Assembly (NCBI GenBank): GCA_019421315.1
Contig: JAHZFN010000050.1
Coordinates: 1 to 6,924 of the forward strand
Origin: Peptococcaceae bacterium
GTDB lineage: Bacteria; Bacillota; Dehalobacteriia; UBA4068; UBA4997
Reading direction: 5' to 3'
DNA: 6,924 bases
The number at the start of each line of letters is the position of its first letter. Position 1 is the first letter of the stretch. The notes below the pieces were generated by a model. The model was not told the DNA's origin. It ran no database searches and saw only the letters and a program-made list of their open reading frames with translations. Shown one piece after another: positions 4,981 through 6,924 of this stretch. Position numbers and translations under genes: made by a program.

Positions 4981-6474
4981 TTATTCGTCAATCCAATTGC
5001 GGCTGCGGGATACTGCTTTCTGCCATTTTTGGTAATAGGAAATTCTGGTTGCTTGGGCGATTTTCGGTGTGAAGATTTTATCAACCTGCCAGGAATTTTT
5101 CAGCTCGTCGGTGTTGTGCCAAACGCCTGCGGCAAGCCCCGCCAGAAAAGCAGCACCTAAAGCCGTGGTTTCGGTGTTGATGGGACGAAAAAGATTGACG
5201 TTCAGTAAATCTGCCTGAAATTCCATCAGGAAATTGTTGACGGTGGCGCCGCCGTCAACCTTTAAATTTTGAAATTTTAGTTTGGCGTCCGCCTCCATAG
5301 TTCTTACCAAATCTGCCACCTGAAAAGCGATACTTTCCAAAGCGGCGCGGACAATATGGTTTTTGTTGGAGTTTCTGGTTAAGCCGATCAAAACGCCGCG
5401 GCTGAATGGATCCCAATACGGAGCGCCCAAGCCTGAAAAAGCAGGCACCAGATAAACACCGTCGTTATCGCTGACGGAACGCGCCATTGCTTCCGTTTCG
5501 TCGGCGGATTTAATTATGTTCAGTTCATCCCGCAGCCACTGAACAACGGCACCGCCGATGAACACGCTGCCCTCCAAGGCATAGCGGGGAGTACCGTCGA
5601 CAGAACAAATCATAGTGGTTAATAGATTGTTTTGGGAAATGACGGGCTTCTCGCCGATATTCATCAGCAAAAAACAGCCTGTGCCATATGTGTTTTTTGC
5701 ATCGCCGGGTTCAAAGCAGCACTGTCCGAAAAGAGCCGCCTGTTGGTCGCCGGCGATTCCCGCAATGGGAATTTTCCCCGGTATAATTTCTTCGTCGACA
5801 TAACCGACAATTTCCGAAGATGTTACAACCTTTGGCAGTATTTTTTTGGGAATATCAAAAAGCTCCAGCAGCTCGTCGTCCCATTTGTTTTCAAAAATAT
5901 TGTAAAGCATGGTGCGGGAAGCGTTGGTTTGGTCGGTAACGTGAACCCTGCCTTTTGTCAAATTCCAAATCAGCCATGTGTCCACCGTTCCGAACAAAAC
6001 GTCGCCTTTTTCGGCTTTTTTCCGAACGTGGGGAACATTTTCCAAAATCCAGCGGATTTTGGTGGCGGAAAAATAGGGGTCAATTCGCAGACCTGTCTTT
6101 TTTGTAACGTCCTTGCCCAGACCTTTTTGAATCAAAGAATCGCAGTATTCCGCCGTGCGGCGGCACTGCCAAACAATGGCGTTGTAAACGGGTTCGCCTG
6201 TTTTTTTATCCCAAATAATCACGGTTTCCCTTTGGTTGGAAATCCCCAAAGCTTGCAGATTTTGCCGTTTGTTGCCCAGCTTGTGGCAGGCCTGTTGCAA
6301 TGTTTGCTTTTGGCTTTGCCAAATTTCCTTGGGGTCGTGTTCAACCCAGCCGTTGGCAGGATAAATCTGAGTAAATTCCTTGCCTGTTTTAATCAAAAGA
6401 TTGCCCGTATCGTCGAAAATCATCGTCTTGGAGCTGGTTGTACCCTGATCCAAAGCAATAATATATTTATTCAT
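4981..6474 (-). CDS. glpK: Glycerol kinase
   Basis: A 497-residue, full-length FGGY-family kinase (E. coli GlpK is about 500). It phosphorylates glycerol with ATP to sn-glycerol 3-phosphate in the cytoplasm, the entry step of glycerol use. Visible motifs: phosphate-binding ALDQGTTSSK (7-16); GWVEHDPKEIW (42-52); glycerol-binding R82-E83 in NQRET, Y134 in DPYFSATK and catalytic D243 in GDQQAALFGQ (242-251); FGTVDTWLIW (161-170); ATP-site YGTGCFLL (263-270) and DGGATVN (407-413); ETTALGAAFLAGLA (435-448). The loop 224-233 lacks the HPr-phosphorylated His motif (HF[FY]G) of Bacillus and Enterococcus GlpK. The ATG is preceded by GAGAGG (complement of 6484-6489) with a 9-nt spacer. No glpF or glpD lies beside it: upstream is a divergent gene, downstream its own terminator and tetR. 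Confidence 0.98.
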   Translation of the reverse strand: MNKYIIALDQGTTSSKTMIFDDTGNLLIKTGKEFTQIYPANGWVEHDPKEIWQSQKQTLQQACHKLGNKRQNLQALGISNQRETVIIWDKKTGEPVYNAIVWQCRRTAEYCDSLIQKGLGKDVTKKTGLRIDPYFSATKIRWILENVPHVRKKAEKGDVLFGTVDTWLIWNLTKGRVHVTDQTNASRTMLYNIFENKWDDELLELFDIPKKILPKVVTSSEIVGYVDEEIIPGKIPIAGIAGDQQAALFGQCCFEPGDAKNTYGTGCFLLMNIGEKPVISQNNLLTTMICSVDGTPRYALEGSVFIGGAVVQWLRDELNIIKSADETEAMARSVSDNDGVYLVPAFSGLGAPYWDPFSRGVLIGLTRNSNKNHIVRAALESIAFQVADLVRTMEADAKLKFQNLKVDGGATVNNFLMEFQADLLNVNLFRPINTETTALGAAFLAGLAAGVWHNTDELKNSWQVDKIFTPKIAQATRISYYQKWQKAVSRSRNWIDE

Positions 6475-6559
6475 ATGTGTTTACCTCTCTTCCGCAGAGT
6501 ATTTAAAATGGATTAAGCGATATTGATAGCAAAAAGCGCAAATACTTTGCTTTATATTT

Positions 6560-6599
6560 CGGCAAATTAACTGATTTTTCCTTTTTTGCCGCTTTTTTT
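6560..6599 (+). terminator. Terminator-like hairpin ahead of the Met_gamma_lyase gene
   Basis: CGGCAAA (6560-6566) pairs with TTTGCCG (6585-6591) across an 18-nt loop, followed by C and seven T (6593-6599). The loop is long and no + strand gene precedes it. It could stop antisense or early-start transcripts, or be chance in a T-rich stretch. Confidence 0.35.
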
Positions 6600-6661
6600 A
6601 CATTCTTTTTTATGTTTGGACATTGTTTGCAGACTGCTTTTGCGGTGTCTGCCGCAAATGT

Positions 6662-6690
6662 TTGCTTTTTACTGCGTTTTGCGATAAAAT
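6662..6690 (+). promoter_or_regulatory. Candidate promoter for the Met_gamma_lyase gene
   Basis: TTGCTT (6662-6667) and TAAAAT (6685-6690) are 17 nt apart. This is a moderate match to a sigma-A-type promoter placed about 60 nt before the ATG at 6751. Confidence 0.4.
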
Positions 6691-6750
6691 ATAGAAAGTG
6701 TTTAAAAACAATACAGTTAGTTTTATTCAATTAATTTTAGGGGTGCTTTT

Positions 6751-6924
6751 ATGGATTTGGATATTTTGATAGAACGAGCCGCCGAAAAAATGGCAGAATT
6801 CGGTAGAAAACGCAGCAAAACAGAGGAAAAAAACTTTGCCAAGGTGCTGAATGCTTTTCGCAAATTCAGGGTCAGCGAAATCAATTTGAAGACAACGACG
6901 GGCTACGGCTACGGCGATGTGGGC
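6751..6924 (+). CDS. Met_gamma_lyase / 'aluminium resistance' family PLP-dependent protein, N-terminal fragment (runs off window)
   Basis: The first 58 codons of a gene cut by the window edge. The ATG is preceded by AGGGG (6739-6743) with a 7-nt spacer. The sequence KVLNAFRKFRVSEINLKTTTGYGYGDVG (31-58) matches the conserved start of the YnbB-like family (PF06838, COG4100). There a V..AF....V......T.GYGY.D.G block precedes the fold-type I PLP aminotransferase domain. Members are annotated as methionine gamma-lyase-like, cystathionine beta-lyase-like or aluminium-resistance proteins, and the true reaction is often not proven. The PLP lysine and most of the active site lie beyond 6924 and cannot be checked. 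The gene is divergent from glpK. Family assignment rests on recall of this N-terminal motif. Confidence 0.8.
   Translation, partial: MDLDILIERAAEKMAEFGRKRSKTEEKNFAKVLNAFRKFRVSEINLKTTTGYGYGDVG

Larger units (their letters stand above)
6475..6750. other. 276-nt divergent intergenic region between glpK and the Met_gamma_lyase gene
   Basis: It must hold the glpK promoter, but I find no convincing -35/-10 pair on the minus strand. On the + strand it has a terminator-like hairpin (6560-6599), two competing hairpins (6629-6658) and a candidate promoter (6662-6690). A 75-codon minus-strand frame from a TTG at 6730 has no ribosome binding site and a Lys-rich, family-less sequence, so it is not called a gene. 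Confidence 0.6.

Noticed and set aside
5632..6516. 294-codon open frame on the + strand opposite glpK
   Set aside because: It lies wholly antisense to a clearly real glycerol kinase and has no family resemblance. Long antisense frames are common opposite genes with biased codons.
6503..6730. 75-codon - strand frame upstream of glpK
   Set aside because: TTG start without a Shine-Dalgarno, Lys-rich composition from A-rich DNA, and it covers the divergent promoter region.

Overview
The window looks like a chromosomal segment of an anaerobic, low-G+C Bacillota (Clostridia or Negativicutes would both fit; the sequence does not settle which). The reasons are AT-rich intergenic DNA, strong AGGAG-type ribosome binding sites, a copper-amine-oxidase-N-type 'stalk' domain protein, a BspA-type leucine-rich-repeat protein, U-tailed intrinsic terminators and a YnbB/Met_gamma_lyase-type start at the right edge. 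No phage, transposase, CRISPR array, tRNA or rRNA was seen.

Left part (1-3921, + strand): five consecutive genes for exported or membrane-anchored proteins. They are a 5'-truncated lipoprotein (1-437), a second lipoprotein (497-1027), a membrane-anchored LRR_5/BspA-like protein (1119-1973), a third lipoprotein (2023-2571) and a signal-peptide stalk-domain protein (2633-3817). The gaps are 49-91 nt and no terminator was found until the strong one at 3878-3921, so they may form one operon. The first and third lipoproteins are close paralogs (97 of 133 residues identical by hand count). The second looks like a divergent member of the same fold. The 3' end of the paralog, the following intergenic sequence and the first codons of the next gene are repeated almost exactly (369-508 and 2503-2644), yet lead into two unrelated genes. 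A 28-bp operator-like palindrome (1043-1070) and a perfect 15-bp tandem duplication at the LRR start codon lie inside the cluster. The function of this cell-surface cluster is not recognisable from sequence.

Middle and right (4024-6490, - strand): a TetR-family regulator (4073-4666) with a perfect-consensus sigma-A-type promoter and its own terminator, and upstream of it a complete glycerol kinase gene (glpK, 4981-6474), also with its own terminator. The two are in tandem but appear to be separately transcribed. GlpK keeps its catalytic residues but lacks the histidine loop through which the PTS activates the enzyme in many Bacillota.

Right edge (6751-6924, + strand): the first 58 codons of a PLP-dependent Met_gamma_lyase/'aluminium resistance' (YnbB-like) protein, divergent from glpK. 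The 276-nt divergent region holds a candidate promoter, a terminator-like hairpin and two mutually exclusive hairpins.
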